A stretch of DNA of 60,175 nucleotides, taken from contig NZ_LT962671.1 of the NCBI RefSeq assembly GCF_900199545.1, forward strand, positions 858,638 to 918,812, written 5' to 3'. Shown one piece after another: positions 43,210-53,421 of the stretch (within the stretch, counting starts at the first letter, position 1; each line of letters opens with the position of its first letter). Position numbers and translations under genes: made by a program. The notes below the pieces were generated by a model. The model worked only from the letters and a program-made list of their open reading frames with translations, was not told the origin of the DNA and did no database searches. Source of the stretch: Raoultibacter massiliensis. GTDB lineage: Bacteria; Actinomycetota; Coriobacteriia; Coriobacteriales; Eggerthellaceae.

Positions 43210-44217
43210 GTGCTCTCTGACAGACGGCAACGGGTTCTCAGCGCTCTCATCGAAGAGTACGTCGCCCGTGCGCTTCCCGTCGGGTCGCGCACGCTTGTCG
43301 AGCGCTATCAGCTGGGCGTGAGCCCCGCCACGGTGCGCAACGAGCTTTCTGTGCTCGAGGATGCGGGCTACATCGTGCAGCCTCATACGTCGGCGGGACG
43401 CATTCCGACCGATATCGGATACCGCGCATTCGTGGACGACCTGCTTGAAAGCGGGCTGGCTACCGACGAGCTGCCCTACAGCGATGCGATCGAGGAGCTC
43501 AAGCGCAGCGCAAGCGAGCTCGACGATCTGATCGAGCGAACATCGGTGACGCTCACGCGGCTCACCGATTGCCTCTCGATCGTGCTCGCGCCCTCTGTAT
43601 TGGCGCTGCATATCCGGCAGATTTCGCTCATATCGCTCAACGCATACAGAGCGCTCGTCGTTCTCGTCACCGAAGACGGACAGGTGCTCAACCGTTCGGT
43701 CGATTTCCCCGAAGAGGTTTCTTCCGACGATTTGGCGTCTGTGCAGCACCTCCTCAACGACGTGTTCGCCGGACGATCGCTGAGCGAGGTGAGAACCCGA
43801 ATCGATCTCGAGGCCGCCGAGGCGCTCAACGATCCGCTCGTGCGCCTTGTGCTCGAAGAGGTCATGTACTGCCTGCAGGAGAGCGAGACGGGCAGAGCCC
43901 ATCGCATCGGCGTGAGCACGCTGCTCAAACAACCGGAGTTCAGCCACTCGCAATCCCTTCTCCCCATCATGCAGATACTCGAAGACGATGCGGTGCTGCT
44001 CCATGTGTTCGACGACGCCGTCGCGGGAGCGGGTCCGCTCGTGCGCATCGGGCACGAGAACAACGACGAAGCGCTATCCGGCGTTTCGGTGGTGGCAACC
44101 CAGTACGGGCGCGGCGAGGCTGCGGGCGTGGTGGCCGTCATCGGACCGACGCGCATGGATTATTCGAAGGTCATCAAAGCGGTCAGGCTCGCGCAGAGCG
44201 CGCTGCAGGACAGCTGA
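43210..44217 (+). CDS. hrcA: Heat-inducible transcription repressor HrcA
   Basis: 335 residues. N-terminal winged helix ([20 protein letters not shown] ... [19 protein letters not shown] ... [14 protein letters not shown]) and the GAF-like effector domain with the C-terminal [15 protein letters not shown] motif. It represses class I heat-shock genes through CIRCE; the operator just upstream implies autoregulation. GTG start at 43210 after GGAAGGAAGG. dnaJ follows 29 bases later. Confidence 0.96.
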   Translation: MLSDRRQRVLSALIEEYVARALPVGSRTLVERYQLGVSPATVRNELSVLEDAGYIVQPHTSAGRIPTDIGYRAFVDDLLESGLATDELPYSDAIEELKRSASELDDLIERTSVTLTRLTDCLSIVLAPSVLALHIRQISLISLNAYRALVVLVTEDGQVLNRSVDFPEEVSSDDLASVQHLLNDVFAGRSLSEVRTRIDLEAAEALNDPLVRLVLEEVMYCLQESETGRAHRIGVSTLLKQPEFSHSQSLLPIMQILEDDAVLLHVFDDAVAGAGPLVRIGHENNDEALSGVSVVATQYGRGEAAGVVAVIGPTRMDYSKVIKAVRLAQSALQDS

Positions 44218-44246
44218 TTTCAGATTGTAGAAAGGTATCCGAAGCA

Positions 44247-45380
44247 ATGGCCAAAGACCTCTACGAGGTGCTCGGCGTCTCGAAAAACGCGAGCGAAGAC
44301 GAGATCAAAAAAGCGTTCCGCAAACAGGCGCGGGAGTTGCATCCCGACGTCAACAAAGCCCCCGATGCCGAGGACCGCTTCAAGGAGCTCAACGAAGCCT
44401 ACGATGTGCTGAGCGATCCGAACAAGCGGGCCCAGTACGATCGGTTCGGCACGATCCCCGGTGCAGCGGGCGGGGGAGGCGCAGGCGGGTACCAGTACGT
44501 CGATTTCGAGGATCTGTTCGGCGGCGGCTTCGGCATGGGCGATCTGTTCAGCTCGTTTTTCGGCGGTGCGGGCAACCATGCCGTCACGCGCAAAGAGGGC
44601 CGCGATATGGGTGTTGGTCTCAGGCTGACGCTTGAGGAGGTTGCGGCGGGCGCCAAAAAGGAAATCGTGTACGACAGGCTGGCTCCGTGCCCTGATTGCG
44701 AGGGAACGGGCCTCGGACCCGATGGCAAAGAGGTCACCTGCCCCGAATGCAACGGCCGCGGCCGCGTCGTCACCGTGCAACATACCTTCCTCGGCGATAT
44801 GCAAACGGCGCAGACCTGCAAAACCTGCGGGGGAACCGGAACGACGATCGACAATCCGTGCCCTGAGTGCGAGGGCCAGGGTCGCGTGCCCGACCGGCAG
44901 CGCGTTACCGTGGAGGTGCCCGTGGGCATCCGCGATAGCCAGCAGCTGCGGCTTTCCGGATTCGGGGAGGCGGGCATGCAAGGCGCCATGGCGGGCGATC
45001 TCATCGTCACATGCCGCATCCAGCCTCACGAGTTCTTCGAACGCGAAGGCGACAACCTCCATGCCCGGGCGAACATTTCCATCGTGCAGGCGACGCTCGG
45101 CGCGGAGATAGAGATCGACGGCATCTTCGAAGACGAGATCGTAAAGGTGCGCATTCCCGAAGGTTGCCAAAACGAACAGATCGTTCGCGTTCGCGGATAC
45201 GGCATGCCTCGTTTCAAGAGCGAGAACCGCGGCGATATGTACGTGCACGTGAATGTCGTGATTCCCAAGAAGGTTACGAAAAAGCAGCGCGAACTGCTCG
45301 AGAAGCTTGCCGAAGAGATGGGCGACGACGTGGCCGAGGAGCGCACTCCGCTCCAAAAGCTGCGCGACGTGTTCAATTAG
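44247..45380 (+). CDS. dnaJ: Chaperone protein DnaJ
   Basis: 377 residues, type I DnaJ. J-domain with H-P-D at about residues 34-36 ([10 protein letters not shown]), a Gly/Phe-rich linker, four CxxCxGxG zinc repeats ([32 protein letters not shown]), and the two C-terminal substrate-binding domains. ATG at 44247 follows AAAGG. Co-transcribed with hrcA, so heat control through CIRCE is expected. No grpE or dnaK is in the window. Confidence 0.97.
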   Translation: MAKDLYEVLGVSKNASEDEIKKAFRKQARELHPDVNKAPDAEDRFKELNEAYDVLSDPNKRAQYDRFGTIPGAAGGGGAGGYQYVDFEDLFGGGFGMGDLFSSFFGGAGNHAVTRKEGRDMGVGLRLTLEEVAAGAKKEIVYDRLAPCPDCEGTGLGPDGKEVTCPECNGRGRVVTVQHTFLGDMQTAQTCKTCGGTGTTIDNPCPECEGQGRVPDRQRVTVEVPVGIRDSQQLRLSGFGEAGMQGAMAGDLIVTCRIQPHEFFEREGDNLHARANISIVQATLGAEIEIDGIFEDEIVKVRIPEGCQNEQIVRVRGYGMPRFKSENRGDMYVHVNVVIPKKVTKKQRELLEKLAEEMGDDVAEERTPLQKLRDVFN

Positions 45381-45393
45381 GCGACGTCCGTTC

Positions 45394-46176
45394 ATGGCCC
45401 TTCCTCATTTCTACCTCGAAAACCAGGTGCTCGCCCAAGAGACGGACGCGGTCTTCGCGCTTCGGCTTGCCGACGACGATGCGAAGCATGCGCGTGCACT
45501 CAGGCTTGCGCCGAGCGAGCACATTGCAGTTATCGATGCGGCTAAAGATTACTTCGAGTGCGAGATCGTCTCGTTCGATCGCGACGGATGCCTCGTGCGC
45601 ATCGCGCAGAAGATCGAAGACGAGCGTTTCCGTCCGACTGTGGTGCTTGTGCAGGGAATCGCGAAGGGCGAGAAGATGGACGGCATCATCCGCCATGGAA
45701 CCGAGATCGGCATCGCGGGGTTCGTGCCCTTGGCATGCGAGCGGTCCATCGTGAAACTCGACGAGAAGAAGGCCGTCGCGCGCACGGAGCGGTGGCGCTC
45801 GATTGCAAAGAGCGCGGCCATGCAATCGGGGCAACCCGATGTACCCGATGTGTGCGAGCCGATGGGGCTTTCGGCCGTGTGCGAATTCGCGCGTAACGCC
45901 CATGCGGTGCTCGTTTGCTGGGAAGAGGCCTCGTCGGGCTCGATCAGAGCTGCGATTCGGGGAGCGCTCGGGGCGCAGAGGGTCCTGCCCGAAGACGCGC
46001 GCGTGATCGTGGTGGTCGGTCCCGAGGGGGGCTTTTCGCGCCGCGAGGTATCAGCGCTGTGCGATGCGAACCCGTTCGCCTCGACGGTCAGTCTGGGCCC
46101 CTCGATCCTCCGCACTGAGACGGCTGGCCTTCTGGCGCCCGCTCTCGCGATATACGAGCTCGGTGGTCTTTCGTGA
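45394..46176 (+). CDS. rsmE: 16S rRNA m3U1498 methyltransferase RsmE
   Basis: 260 residues, SPOUT-fold methyltransferase. N-terminal PUA-like domain (LPHFYLENQVLAQE), then the knotted domain with IIRHGTEIGIAGFVPL, RWRSIAKSAAMQSGQ, VVVGPEGGFSRREV and the SAM-binding SLGPSILRTETAGL. It follows dnaJ by 13 bases, a conserved arrangement. The stop overlaps the mtaB GTG by four bases. Confidence 0.94.
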   Translation: MALPHFYLENQVLAQETDAVFALRLADDDAKHARALRLAPSEHIAVIDAAKDYFECEIVSFDRDGCLVRIAQKIEDERFRPTVVLVQGIAKGEKMDGIIRHGTEIGIAGFVPLACERSIVKLDEKKAVARTERWRSIAKSAAMQSGQPDVPDVCEPMGLSAVCEFARNAHAVLVCWEEASSGSIRAAIRGALGAQRVLPEDARVIVVVGPEGGFSRREVSALCDANPFASTVSLGPSILRTETAGLLAPALAIYELGGLS

Positions 46177-47480
46177 AGTATGCGATCGTAAACCTGGGTT
46201 GCAAGGTGAACCGCGTCGAATCCGACGACCTTGCCCTTTCCCTCGAGCGGCTTGGAATGCAGCCCGTCGGCCGCGATGCGAAGGCCGAATCCGGAACGCT
46301 GCGCGAAGCGGGCGAGGGTCGCTGCAACGCCGATCTAGCGGATTTCGTCGTGGTGAACACCTGCACGGTCACCGGCGAAGCCGAGAAGAAAACGCGCAAG
46401 GCGGTGCGCCGTGCGCTTCGCGAGCATCCGGGAGCCGTTGTCGTCGTGACGGGATGTGCGGCGGCCATCGACGCTGCGGTATTCGAATCGATGGACGAAC
46501 GCGTCGTCGTGGTGGGCAAGCGCGAGATAGCCGAGGCCTCTCAGTCGGGCGAGGCGCTCGGGCTGCTGATCCCCGCGCTTGCCCGGGATCTGCGTTCGCG
46601 GCCTCTTTTGTGCGGCGAACCTGCGGATGCGGCACTTGAAGAGCTGAGGGTGGGCGAAGGCTTTCCCACGCGGGTCGGCATCAAGGTGCAGGACGGGTGC
46701 AACAACGCCTGCACGTACTGCATAGTCCACGTGGCGCGAGGGAGGGCGTGGAGCCGACCGGCCGACGAGGTGGTCCGCGAGTTTGCGCGCTACGCCTCTT
46801 CGGGCGTGAACGAAGTCGTGCTGTCGGGGATAAACCTCGGCACGTATCGCGACGGCTCGACCGATCTCGCCGAGCTGCTCATGCGCTTGCTCGATGCTTC
46901 CGAAACGACGCGGATCAGGATTTCGAGCATCGAGCCCAAAGACGTCGGCGATCGGCTGATCGAGCTCATCGCGCAGTCGGGCGGCAGGATTGCACGCCAC
47001 CTGCATCTGCCGCTGCAATCGGGCAGTACGCGCGTGCTGCGCGAGATGGCGCGCCCCTATTCGGCAAAGTGGTACTGCGATCTGGTCGATCGCCTATACC
47101 AAGCCGTTCCCGAGCTCTCGCTTTCCACCGATATCATCGTGGGGTTTCCCGGTGAAACCGAGACGGATTTCGAGGAGACGACGAGGGTGTCGCAGGCGTG
47201 CCGATTTTCGAAAATCCACGTCTTTCCCTACTCGAAGCGCGCCGGAACACCTGCCGCCGAGCGCCTTGATCAGGTTGAGCCTGAGGTGAAAGCGACGAGG
47301 TCGGCTCTTCTTTCGGAGTTGGGCGCCCGTTTGCGCGAAGAAGCGTATGCCAAACGGAGGGGCACGACGGAAAAGGTGCTTGTGGAAGCGTGCGGCAAGG
47401 GCATGACGGAAAGCTATTTCGAGATTTCCGTGTCCGACGAATACGCTGTGGGCGATTTGGTGTCCCTGATCCTGCCATAG
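46173..47480 (+). CDS. mtaB: tRNA t6A37 methylthiotransferase MtaB
   Basis: 435 residues. Adds methylthio to t6A at position 37 of tRNA. N-terminal MTTase domain with three cluster cysteines (NLGCKVNR, NTCTVTG, VTGCAA), then the radical SAM CNNACTYC motif, and a TRAM domain at the end. NTCTVT and CNNACTYC are typical of MtaB rather than MiaB. GTG start at 46173 coupled to rsmE. Last gene of the hrcA operon. Confidence 0.93.
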   Translation: MKYAIVNLGCKVNRVESDDLALSLERLGMQPVGRDAKAESGTLREAGEGRCNADLADFVVVNTCTVTGEAEKKTRKAVRRALREHPGAVVVVTGCAAAIDAAVFESMDERVVVVGKREIAEASQSGEALGLLIPALARDLRSRPLLCGEPADAALEELRVGEGFPTRVGIKVQDGCNNACTYCIVHVARGRAWSRPADEVVREFARYASSGVNEVVLSGINLGTYRDGSTDLAELLMRLLDASETTRIRISSIEPKDVGDRLIELIAQSGGRIARHLHLPLQSGSTRVLREMARPYSAKWYCDLVDRLYQAVPELSLSTDIIVGFPGETETDFEETTRVSQACRFSKIHVFPYSKRAGTPAAERLDQVEPEVKATRSALLSELGARLREEAYAKRRGTTEKVLVEACGKGMTESYFEISVSDEYAVGDLVSLILP

Positions 47481-47641
47481 GAGCACGTAGCTTTCTGATC
47501 GGGTGCAATCCCCGTATGCGCTTTCCAAAACTTGGGAAAATGGACGTAGCGCTCCTCGCGCTCATGCGATATGATTATCAAAATAGTCAGCATAGCCGTT
47601 TCGGCGATTACGTAGGGGCACATCAAGGAAAAGAGAAAGTC

Positions 47642-50455
47642 ATGTCGCATCATCTTCGCACGTGGGGAGCATGTGCGTTAACGCTCGTTTTAGCTTGCTC
47701 CCTCGTCTTCTCGTTTTCGGGTTTTCCCGCGTTGGCCGAGGGGTCCGACGCCGCACAGGATCAGGCGATTTCCGTGCAGGAACCCATTGTGGAAATCGAA
47801 ATTCAAAAAGAGTCCGCAGATAAGGAAGAACCCGAAAACGACGAAACATCGCTCGGGGCCGAATCAGCACCTTCGGGTGACGAGGCGTGTGGGGAAACCG
47901 TCGAAGGGAAGGATCCCCAAGAATCTCCGGAGCAGCAGATCGCTCGAAGCAACCCCGTTGCGACGCCGGTCGAAATCGAAGAAACCCAGCCTGCTGCAAG
48001 CGTGCTCGTCGAGGGGTCGACGGTGTATGCGAACGGCGTTGCCATTTGCATAAAGAAAGATGCCGATGGAAAAGTCTACGTGTACAATGCGGACGGCACC
48101 GAAAAGCTCCTTCCCGACCCCTGCTCTCCGTCGACGGTATACGGAGGCGGCAAGAGCGCACCTGTTGAGGGCGATACGAGCATCACGATCGATGGTGCGA
48201 GCGTCTCGACCGTGTACGGCGGCGGCAAAAACGCTTCCGTCGAAGGAAGCACGACTATTGCGATAAAGGGAGCGAAGGTATCAAGCGTATACGGCGGCGG
48301 CTACTCCGACGGGAGCTCTTCGGCCGACGTTTCGGGCGATGCAACGGTTCTGATCACCGGAAACATCGATGCGGGGCAGGTTCATGGAGGCGGATACGCC
48401 TATGCCTCAAAAGGAAACGCTTCTGCTGACGTCAACGGCGCTGTAACGGTAAGCATTCCTGCCCAGCCGACTTCGAACCACGGGAACATTTTCGGCGGTG
48501 GAAATGCTTTTTCCATTGGATCCAACAACGCTTCGGCGAATGTGGGCTCTGTGAAAGCCGATATTGTCGGGCGTACGTATTCGCTGCGCGGAGGTGGAAG
48601 CGCTTCGCTTGCTTCGGGAGCGACGGGCGCGGCGGTTGCCGACGTAACAGGGTCGATCGGCTTGGCGTTTAACAACGTAGACATTCGCGAGGTGTACGGG
48701 GCGGGATCCGCCGACGGGCCGACGGCTCATGCGACTGCCGGATCGGTGTCGATCTCTATCGACGGCACGGAAGCCATGAGCGTTACCGGTGGTGGAACGG
48801 CATATAAATCGGGCGTTGCCGACGTGTATGGGGCGACGAGCGTGGAAATCCGCAATTGCAGCAACCTGTACGGTTACATCTACGGCGGCGGCGAGGCGTA
48901 CTCGGGTGGCAAAACGCGAGTGGGGTCCGCACGTGTTTCCGTCGAGTCCTCGACGTATCCGGTCGACGAGCAGTTCCCCGAATACTACGCGGCGGGATCG
49001 ACGATCGCGGGAGGCATGGCCTCGGGCCAAGATTCGGATGCGAGCGTGCTCGGCGACGTTTTCCTCTCGCTTTCCGATTGCGAAAGCGCCGGTGGAATCT
49101 ACGGCGGCGGGAGGGCATCGCAGGGGGGCCGTGCAACCGTCGGCAACTCCGACATCTCCCTTGCCCGAATGACGAAAGCGGCATACGAAGGCATGCAGTT
49201 CTCCTGCAGCCTGATAGCGGGAGGCGAAGCGGACGATTCGGATGTTTCGACAGTGGATTCGAGCTCGATTTCCGTTTCCGTAGAGGATTGCTCCCTGGAA
49301 TACCTGGTAGGCGGTTTCGTTGTTGCCGACGAGCCCGTATCGACGGCATGCGCAAGCACGCTCGACATCATCGGCTCGGGCAATAGGATACAGCTTCTCG
49401 CCTGCTTCGATGCGGCCTCGCTTTCCTCGACGCTCTATCTTGACGAGTTCGTGGAGAAAGCAGCCGGCAAACCGCTTAGACTGACGGTTGCCGGCATTTC
49501 CAAAGATGATCCCGTGGTCGTCTGCAAAGGCGATGCATCGCGATCGAGTTGGTTCTCCCGCGTCGAGGGAAGCCTTCGCTATGCGATAGAGCACATCGAT
49601 GGGCAGGCAGCTTCAGTGTGGCGCTTGGGGGAGGCGGCACCGCCCAGCCCGGGGAAGGTCGACATGGTCGTTTCCGGCGACTCGGGTGTTCCTGCCGTAT
49701 CCGTCGATGTGGATGAGGACTTTGCAGAACGGCTGCTTACCGACGAAGATCGCACCGCGTTGAGGCAGGGATCGCTCATAGAGTTCTTCTTCCGTGCGGA
49801 TGGAATCGATGAGATACCGGCCGAGGTCGCTCCCGTTGTCGCTCAGGCTCTGGAAAAGCATTCCTGCACGTTGCTGCAGCACGTCGATGTCAGCCTGATA
49901 AAATCCGTCGACGGCACCGAGACGCCGATCTCGTCCATCCTGCAAGCGGGTTTGTCTGCGCGATTCAGCGTAGACGTTCCTCAGGATGAAATCATCGAGG
50001 GCCGCACGTTTTCCGTTTTGCGGTTCCATGTGAGAGACGATGGCACGGTGGAAGAGAAACTGCTCCCCGATCTCGATGACGATCCGGCTACGGTTACCTT
50101 CGAGACCGATCGCTTCTCGGTTTATTCGGTCGTCTACACCGAATCCGGGCACGATGGAGACGGGGAACCGGGAGAAGAGGGAAAGCCGGAGAATCCAGGC
50201 GACACGCCCGGTACCGGTGATGAATCGGGGGGCGGCGCAGACGGGAACCGGGGTGCGGACGATACTGGAAAACCCGCATCGAAAACCGGCCAGGGCAACA
50301 TCCATCGGCTTGGAGTGCTCAAATCGTCGCTCGATCCCTCGACGGGCGATGTGTCTGCTGCGTGCATGGCGCTCGTTTTGGGTGTCGCGGCTATAGGAGT
50401 CTTCTGCGCTTGCGCCATTCGGCTGAGGGCGGGATTGCGTCACAGGCGCCGATAG
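47642..50455 (+). CDS. Large secreted/surface-anchored glycine-rich repeat protein
   Basis: 937 residues. A Sec signal peptide (TWGACALTLVLACSLVFSFSG, cleavage near ALA-EG), an acidic Glu/Pro-rich segment to about residue 125, then about 13 repeats spaced roughly 25-35 residues, each centred on [VI]-Y-G-G-G or a variant (STVYGGGK twice, SSVYGGGY, GNIFGGGN, GYIYGGGEAY, GGIYGGGRAS). Strand-like stretches alternate with these, suggesting a beta-solenoid. The C-terminus has an acidic Gly/Pro linker, LDPSTGD, a hydrophobic helix and RHRRR; this looks like a divergent sortase sorting signal (D-P-S-T-G for L-P-x-T-G). Function unknown; an adhesin or surface-layer role is a guess. Confidence 0.8.
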   Translation: MSHHLRTWGACALTLVLACSLVFSFSGFPALAEGSDAAQDQAISVQEPIVEIEIQKESADKEEPENDETSLGAESAPSGDEACGETVEGKDPQESPEQQIARSNPVATPVEIEETQPAASVLVEGSTVYANGVAICIKKDADGKVYVYNADGTEKLLPDPCSPSTVYGGGKSAPVEGDTSITIDGASVSTVYGGGKNASVEGSTTIAIKGAKVSSVYGGGYSDGSSSADVSGDATVLITGNIDAGQVHGGGYAYASKGNASADVNGAVTVSIPAQPTSNHGNIFGGGNAFSIGSNNASANVGSVKADIVGRTYSLRGGGSASLASGATGAAVADVTGSIGLAFNNVDIREVYGAGSADGPTAHATAGSVSISIDGTEAMSVTGGGTAYKSGVADVYGATSVEIRNCSNLYGYIYGGGEAYSGGKTRVGSARVSVESSTYPVDEQFPEYYAAGSTIAGGMASGQDSDASVLGDVFLSLSDCESAGGIYGGGRASQGGRATVGNSDISLARMTKAAYEGMQFSCSLIAGGEADDSDVSTVDSSSISVSVEDCSLEYLVGGFVVADEPVSTACASTLDIIGSGNRIQLLACFDAASLSSTLYLDEFVEKAAGKPLRLTVAGISKDDPVVVCKGDASRSSWFSRVEGSLRYAIEHIDGQAASVWRLGEAAPPSPGKVDMVVSGDSGVPAVSVDVDEDFAERLLTDEDRTALRQGSLIEFFFRADGIDEIPAEVAPVVAQALEKHSCTLLQHVDVSLIKSVDGTETPISSILQAGLSARFSVDVPQDEIIEGRTFSVLRFHVRDDGTVEEKLLPDLDDDPATVTFETDRFSVYSVVYTESGHDGDGEPGEEGKPENPGDTPGTGDESGGGADGNRGADDTGKPASKTGQGNIHRLGVLKSSLDPSTGDVSAACMALVLGVAAIGVFCACAIRLRAGLRHRRR

Positions 50456-50473
50456 CGCTCCCTCGAATTCGGT

Positions 50474-50501
50474 GATTGCGCCGGTCGGTAACGGCGCAAT
50501 C
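50474..50501. terminator. Hairpin between surface-protein gene and phoH
   Basis: GATTGCGCCG and CGGCGCAATC form a perfect 10-bp stem with an 8-base loop, 18 bases after the surface-protein stop. No T run follows. Confidence 0.5.
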
Positions 50502-50548
50502 GCAGGCGGTGTCGGTTTGGTTACGTCGCAATGCCTTCCAGGGTCGCA

Positions 50549-50566
50549 TGGTACAATGACGTCATG
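50549..50566 (+). promoter_or_regulatory. Extended -10 promoter giving a probable leaderless phoH transcript
   Basis: TGGTACAAT (extended -10, TACAAT at 50552-50557) is followed by exactly six bases and the phoH ATG at 50564, so transcription should start at or next to the start codon. No ribosome binding site is visible. Confidence 0.6.
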
Positions 50567-51520
50567 ACAGATCAAACGCAAATCACCCTAACCGCCCCCG
50601 ATAACGTGAGCATGGCCCGCATCGTCGGACAAGCCGACGAGCTGCTTCATGCCGTTCAGGATGCCTTCGGCGCCCGCATCACCGTCAGGGGCAACGCCAT
50701 CGAGCTTTCGGGAGATCCGCTCGAAGTGCAATCGCTCACGGCGCTTTTCTCCGATATGATCAAGATGGTTGAAAGCGGCAACGAGCCGAACCTCGAGTAC
50801 GTTCGCCATGCGATCGACTTGCTCCATACTGCGGAGTTCGCCCCGCAGGCGCTGCGCGAGGATATTCTGCTCACGTATCGCGGCCGTGCGATCCGGCCGA
50901 AAACTGCGGGTCAGAAACGCTACGTCGATGCCATCCGCGAGAATACGATCACGTTCGGCATCGGGCCTGCGGGAACGGGCAAGACCTATCTGGCCATGGC
51001 CATGGCGGTTGCTGCGCTCAAGCGCAAAGAAGTTGGAAGGATCATCCTCACGCGCCCCGTCGTGGAAGCGGGCGAGAGCCTCGGATTTCTTCCCGGCACG
51101 CTTACCGAGAAGGTTGATCCTTACATCAGGCCCCTCTACGATGCGCTGTTCGACATGACCGACATGGAGAAGGCGAACCAGCTCATCGAAGGCGGCGTTA
51201 TCGAGATAGCCCCGCTTGCGTTCATGCGCGGGCGAACGCTGAACGATAGCTTCATCATCCTCGACGAGGCACAGAACACCACGCCCGAGCAGATGAAGAT
51301 GTTTTTGACGCGGCTCGGATTCGGCTCGAAGATGGTCGTGACAGGCGATGTGACGCAGCTCGATCTGCCGCGCGGCATCTCGGGACTCAAAAACGTACGG
51401 AGCATTCTCGAGGGCTTGTCTGACATTGCGTTTTGCGATTTTACCGGCAAAGATGTCGTGCGGCATTCCTTGGTCGCCGCTATCGTCGCCGCGTACGACT
51501 CCGCTGAAAGGAAGCGATAA
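50564..51520 (+). CDS. phoH: PhoH-like ATPase
   Basis: 318 residues. N-terminal KH-like region (residues ~1-90), then the PhoH P-loop domain: Walker A GPAGTGKT, Walker B FIILDEAQN, arginine finger region near LTRLGFGSKMVVTGD. Likely an RNA-linked ATPase or helicase acting with YbeY, whose gene is three bases downstream. ATG at 50564 is chosen over an upstream frame start because a -10 element overlaps the upstream region. First gene of phoH-ybeY-dgkA-era. Confidence 0.93.
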   Translation: MTDQTQITLTAPDNVSMARIVGQADELLHAVQDAFGARITVRGNAIELSGDPLEVQSLTALFSDMIKMVESGNEPNLEYVRHAIDLLHTAEFAPQALREDILLTYRGRAIRPKTAGQKRYVDAIRENTITFGIGPAGTGKTYLAMAMAVAALKRKEVGRIILTRPVVEAGESLGFLPGTLTEKVDPYIRPLYDALFDMTDMEKANQLIEGGVIEIAPLAFMRGRTLNDSFIILDEAQNTTPEQMKMFLTRLGFGSKMVVTGDVTQLDLPRGISGLKNVRSILEGLSDIAFCDFTGKDVVRHSLVAAIVAAYDSAERKR

Positions 51521-51522
51521 CC

Positions 51523-52023
51523 ATGGATATACAAATCGATTACCAGCATCGCAAGGAAGAACTCGAAGCGCTGCCCATCGAAGGGCTTGCGATATTCGTG
51601 CTCAACCACGAAGGCAAGCCGTTCAATACCGAGGTATCCATCAGCTTCGTGACCGACGAGGCCATCGCCGATCTCAACAAGAAGTATCGGGGCAAAGAGG
51701 GTCCGACCGACGTTCTCTCGTTCGAATGCGATGGGCCCGACGAAGACCTTTCCGCCATGTTCGGCGTGGAGGAGGCTATGCTCACGCTCGGCGATGTCAT
51801 CATCGCGCCCGACGTCGCCATCCGTCAGACGGCGGAGTTCGGCACGACTTTCGAAGAGGAGATAAGCCTGCTGCTCGTTCACGGGCTGCTTCATTTGTGC
51901 GGTTGCGATCACATCGAAGACGACGAGGCGGAGCGCATGGAAAGCCTTGAATCGGAGATTCTCGAAGCATGGACCGAGCGCCGAGCCGCCGTCAGCACGG
52001 CGGGCGCGTCGGCGGCGCAGTAG
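51523..52023 (+). CDS. ybeY: rRNA maturation endoribonuclease YbeY
   Basis: 166 residues. The zinc motif H-G-L-L-H-L-C-G-C-D-H (HxxxHxxxxxH) near residues 125-135 is diagnostic; the preceding TDVLSFE and LGDVIIAPDVA match the family. Acts in 16S rRNA 3'-end processing and ribosome quality control. Starts two bases after the phoH stop, with AAAGGAAG as ribosome binding site. Confidence 0.95.
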   Translation: MDIQIDYQHRKEELEALPIEGLAIFVLNHEGKPFNTEVSISFVTDEAIADLNKKYRGKEGPTDVLSFECDGPDEDLSAMFGVEEAMLTLGDVIIAPDVAIRQTAEFGTTFEEEISLLLVHGLLHLCGCDHIEDDEAERMESLESEILEAWTERRAAVSTAGASAAQ

Positions 52024-52059
52024 AATATACGGTAGGATAAAGGGAAGCGACAGAGGATC

Positions 52060-52479
52060 GTGGGGCGGATGCGCAACCGATTCGTTCGGAATGCGAAGGA
52101 CAAACGTCAAGGCGAGCGATTTTCTCTCGCCAATGCCTTTGCGTGCGCAACCTGCGGGATCGCCCATGCGTTCAAAACGCAGCGCAACATGAAAATCCAT
52201 TTGGCCGTGGCGCTTTTGGCACTCGTCTTCGGAATCGTGTTGCAGATCGAGGCGTGGGGGTGGGCCGCCATCGCTTTGGCGATCGGCCTTGTCTTCGCGT
52301 TCGAATGCATGAACACGGCGCTCGAGGCGGTCGTCGATCTCGTTTCGCCCGAGTACTCGGAATTGGCCAAGCACGCGAAAGACTGCGCAGCGGGAGCGGT
52401 TCTCGTGTGCGCTCTCGGTGCTGTCGCGGTGGCCGCAGTCGTATACGTTCCGCCCGCCTTGGCTTTGGCGGGCTTGTAG
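52060..52479 (+). CDS. dgkA: Diacylglycerol / undecaprenol kinase DgkA family
   Basis: 139 residues. Three transmembrane helices and the signature E-C-M-N-T-A-L-E-A-V-V-D (catalytic Glu and metal-binding residues). Gram-positive homologues phosphorylate undecaprenol for cell-wall lipid recycling rather than diacylglycerol. The GTG at 52060 follows AGAGGA closely; ATG at 52069 is an alternative. Sits between ybeY and era, the standard order. Confidence 0.88.
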   Translation: MGRMRNRFVRNAKDKRQGERFSLANAFACATCGIAHAFKTQRNMKIHLAVALLALVFGIVLQIEAWGWAAIALAIGLVFAFECMNTALEAVVDLVSPEYSELAKHAKDCAAGAVLVCALGAVAVAAVVYVPPALALAGL

Positions 52480-52488
52480 GAGGAATAC

Positions 52489-53415
52489 ATGGATGATGCT
52501 GTGCAACATGATGAGACGATGCCGTTCCGATCGGGATTCGTTACGTTGGTGGGCAGGCCGAATGCGGGAAAATCCACGCTCATCAACGCGGTGATCGGCA
52601 AGAAGGTGGCCATCACTTCGAATACGGTGCAGACGACGCGCCATCGGTTCAGGGCCGTTCTCACACGACCGGGGTTTCAGCTTGTCATGGTCGATACGCC
52701 CGGATTGCACAAACCCCATGATGCCCTCGGCGAGGAACTCAATACGTCTGCGCTGAAAGCGCTCGAGGACGTTGATGTGGTCGCGATGCTCGTCGATGCA
52801 TCGAAACCGATAGGAACCGGCGACGAATGGGTCGCCGAGCACATGCGCAGCGCGAAAGCGAAGCGCATACTCGTCATTACCAAGATCGATCTGGCAACGC
52901 CTGAGGAAATCGAAAAACAGAAGCTCGCCGCCGAGGGTCTGGCGGATTGGGACGGTATCGTCGAGGTTTCGGCGCAGACGGGTGAGAACGTGGAGGCTTT
53001 CGTCGGGTTGGCGGAAAGCTTCTTGCCCGAAGGCCCCCAATGGTTTCCCGCCGATATGGATACTGATCAATCGCTTGAGGTGATAATCGCCGAATTCATA
53101 CGGGAGAAGATATTGCGGGAATTTCGCGAGGAGATTCCGCATGCAATCGGCGTGGTTGCCGAAGAGCTCGAATACGTGCGGGCAAAGGATATGTACCGCA
53201 TCTTCGCCATTGTGTACGTGGAGCGCGACAGTCAGAAAGGCATGATCATCGGGAAGAAGGGCGCGGCTATCAAGCAGGTGGGAACCCAAGCGCGCGAAGA
53301 TCTCGAACAGCTGCTCGGGTGCAAGGTGTTTTTAGACCTTACGGTGAAAGTCAAGAAGAACTGGCGGCGCGATCTCAATCAGATCAGGCGTTTCGGATAC
53401 GGGGAAGGGATATAG
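52489..53415 (+). CDS. era: GTPase Era
   Basis: 308 residues; binds the 3' end of 16S rRNA during 30S assembly. G1 GRPNAGKST, G2 TTRHRF, G3 DTPG, G4 TKID, G5 VSAQTGENV, and a C-terminal KH domain with GMIIGKKGAAIKQVG. AGGAGG precedes the ATG at 52489. Starts 9 bases after dgkA. Confidence 0.96.
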   Translation: MDDAVQHDETMPFRSGFVTLVGRPNAGKSTLINAVIGKKVAITSNTVQTTRHRFRAVLTRPGFQLVMVDTPGLHKPHDALGEELNTSALKALEDVDVVAMLVDASKPIGTGDEWVAEHMRSAKAKRILVITKIDLATPEEIEKQKLAAEGLADWDGIVEVSAQTGENVEAFVGLAESFLPEGPQWFPADMDTDQSLEVIIAEFIREKILREFREEIPHAIGVVAEELEYVRAKDMYRIFAIVYVERDSQKGMIIGKKGAAIKQVGTQAREDLEQLLGCKVFLDLTVKVKKNWRRDLNQIRRFGYGEGI

Positions 53416-53421
53416 CCTTTC

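Noticed and set aside
48120..49330. Repeats in the surface-protein gene as a CRISPR or DNA tandem array
   Set aside because: The periodicity is at protein level (Y-G-G-G) with diverged DNA and irregular spacing.
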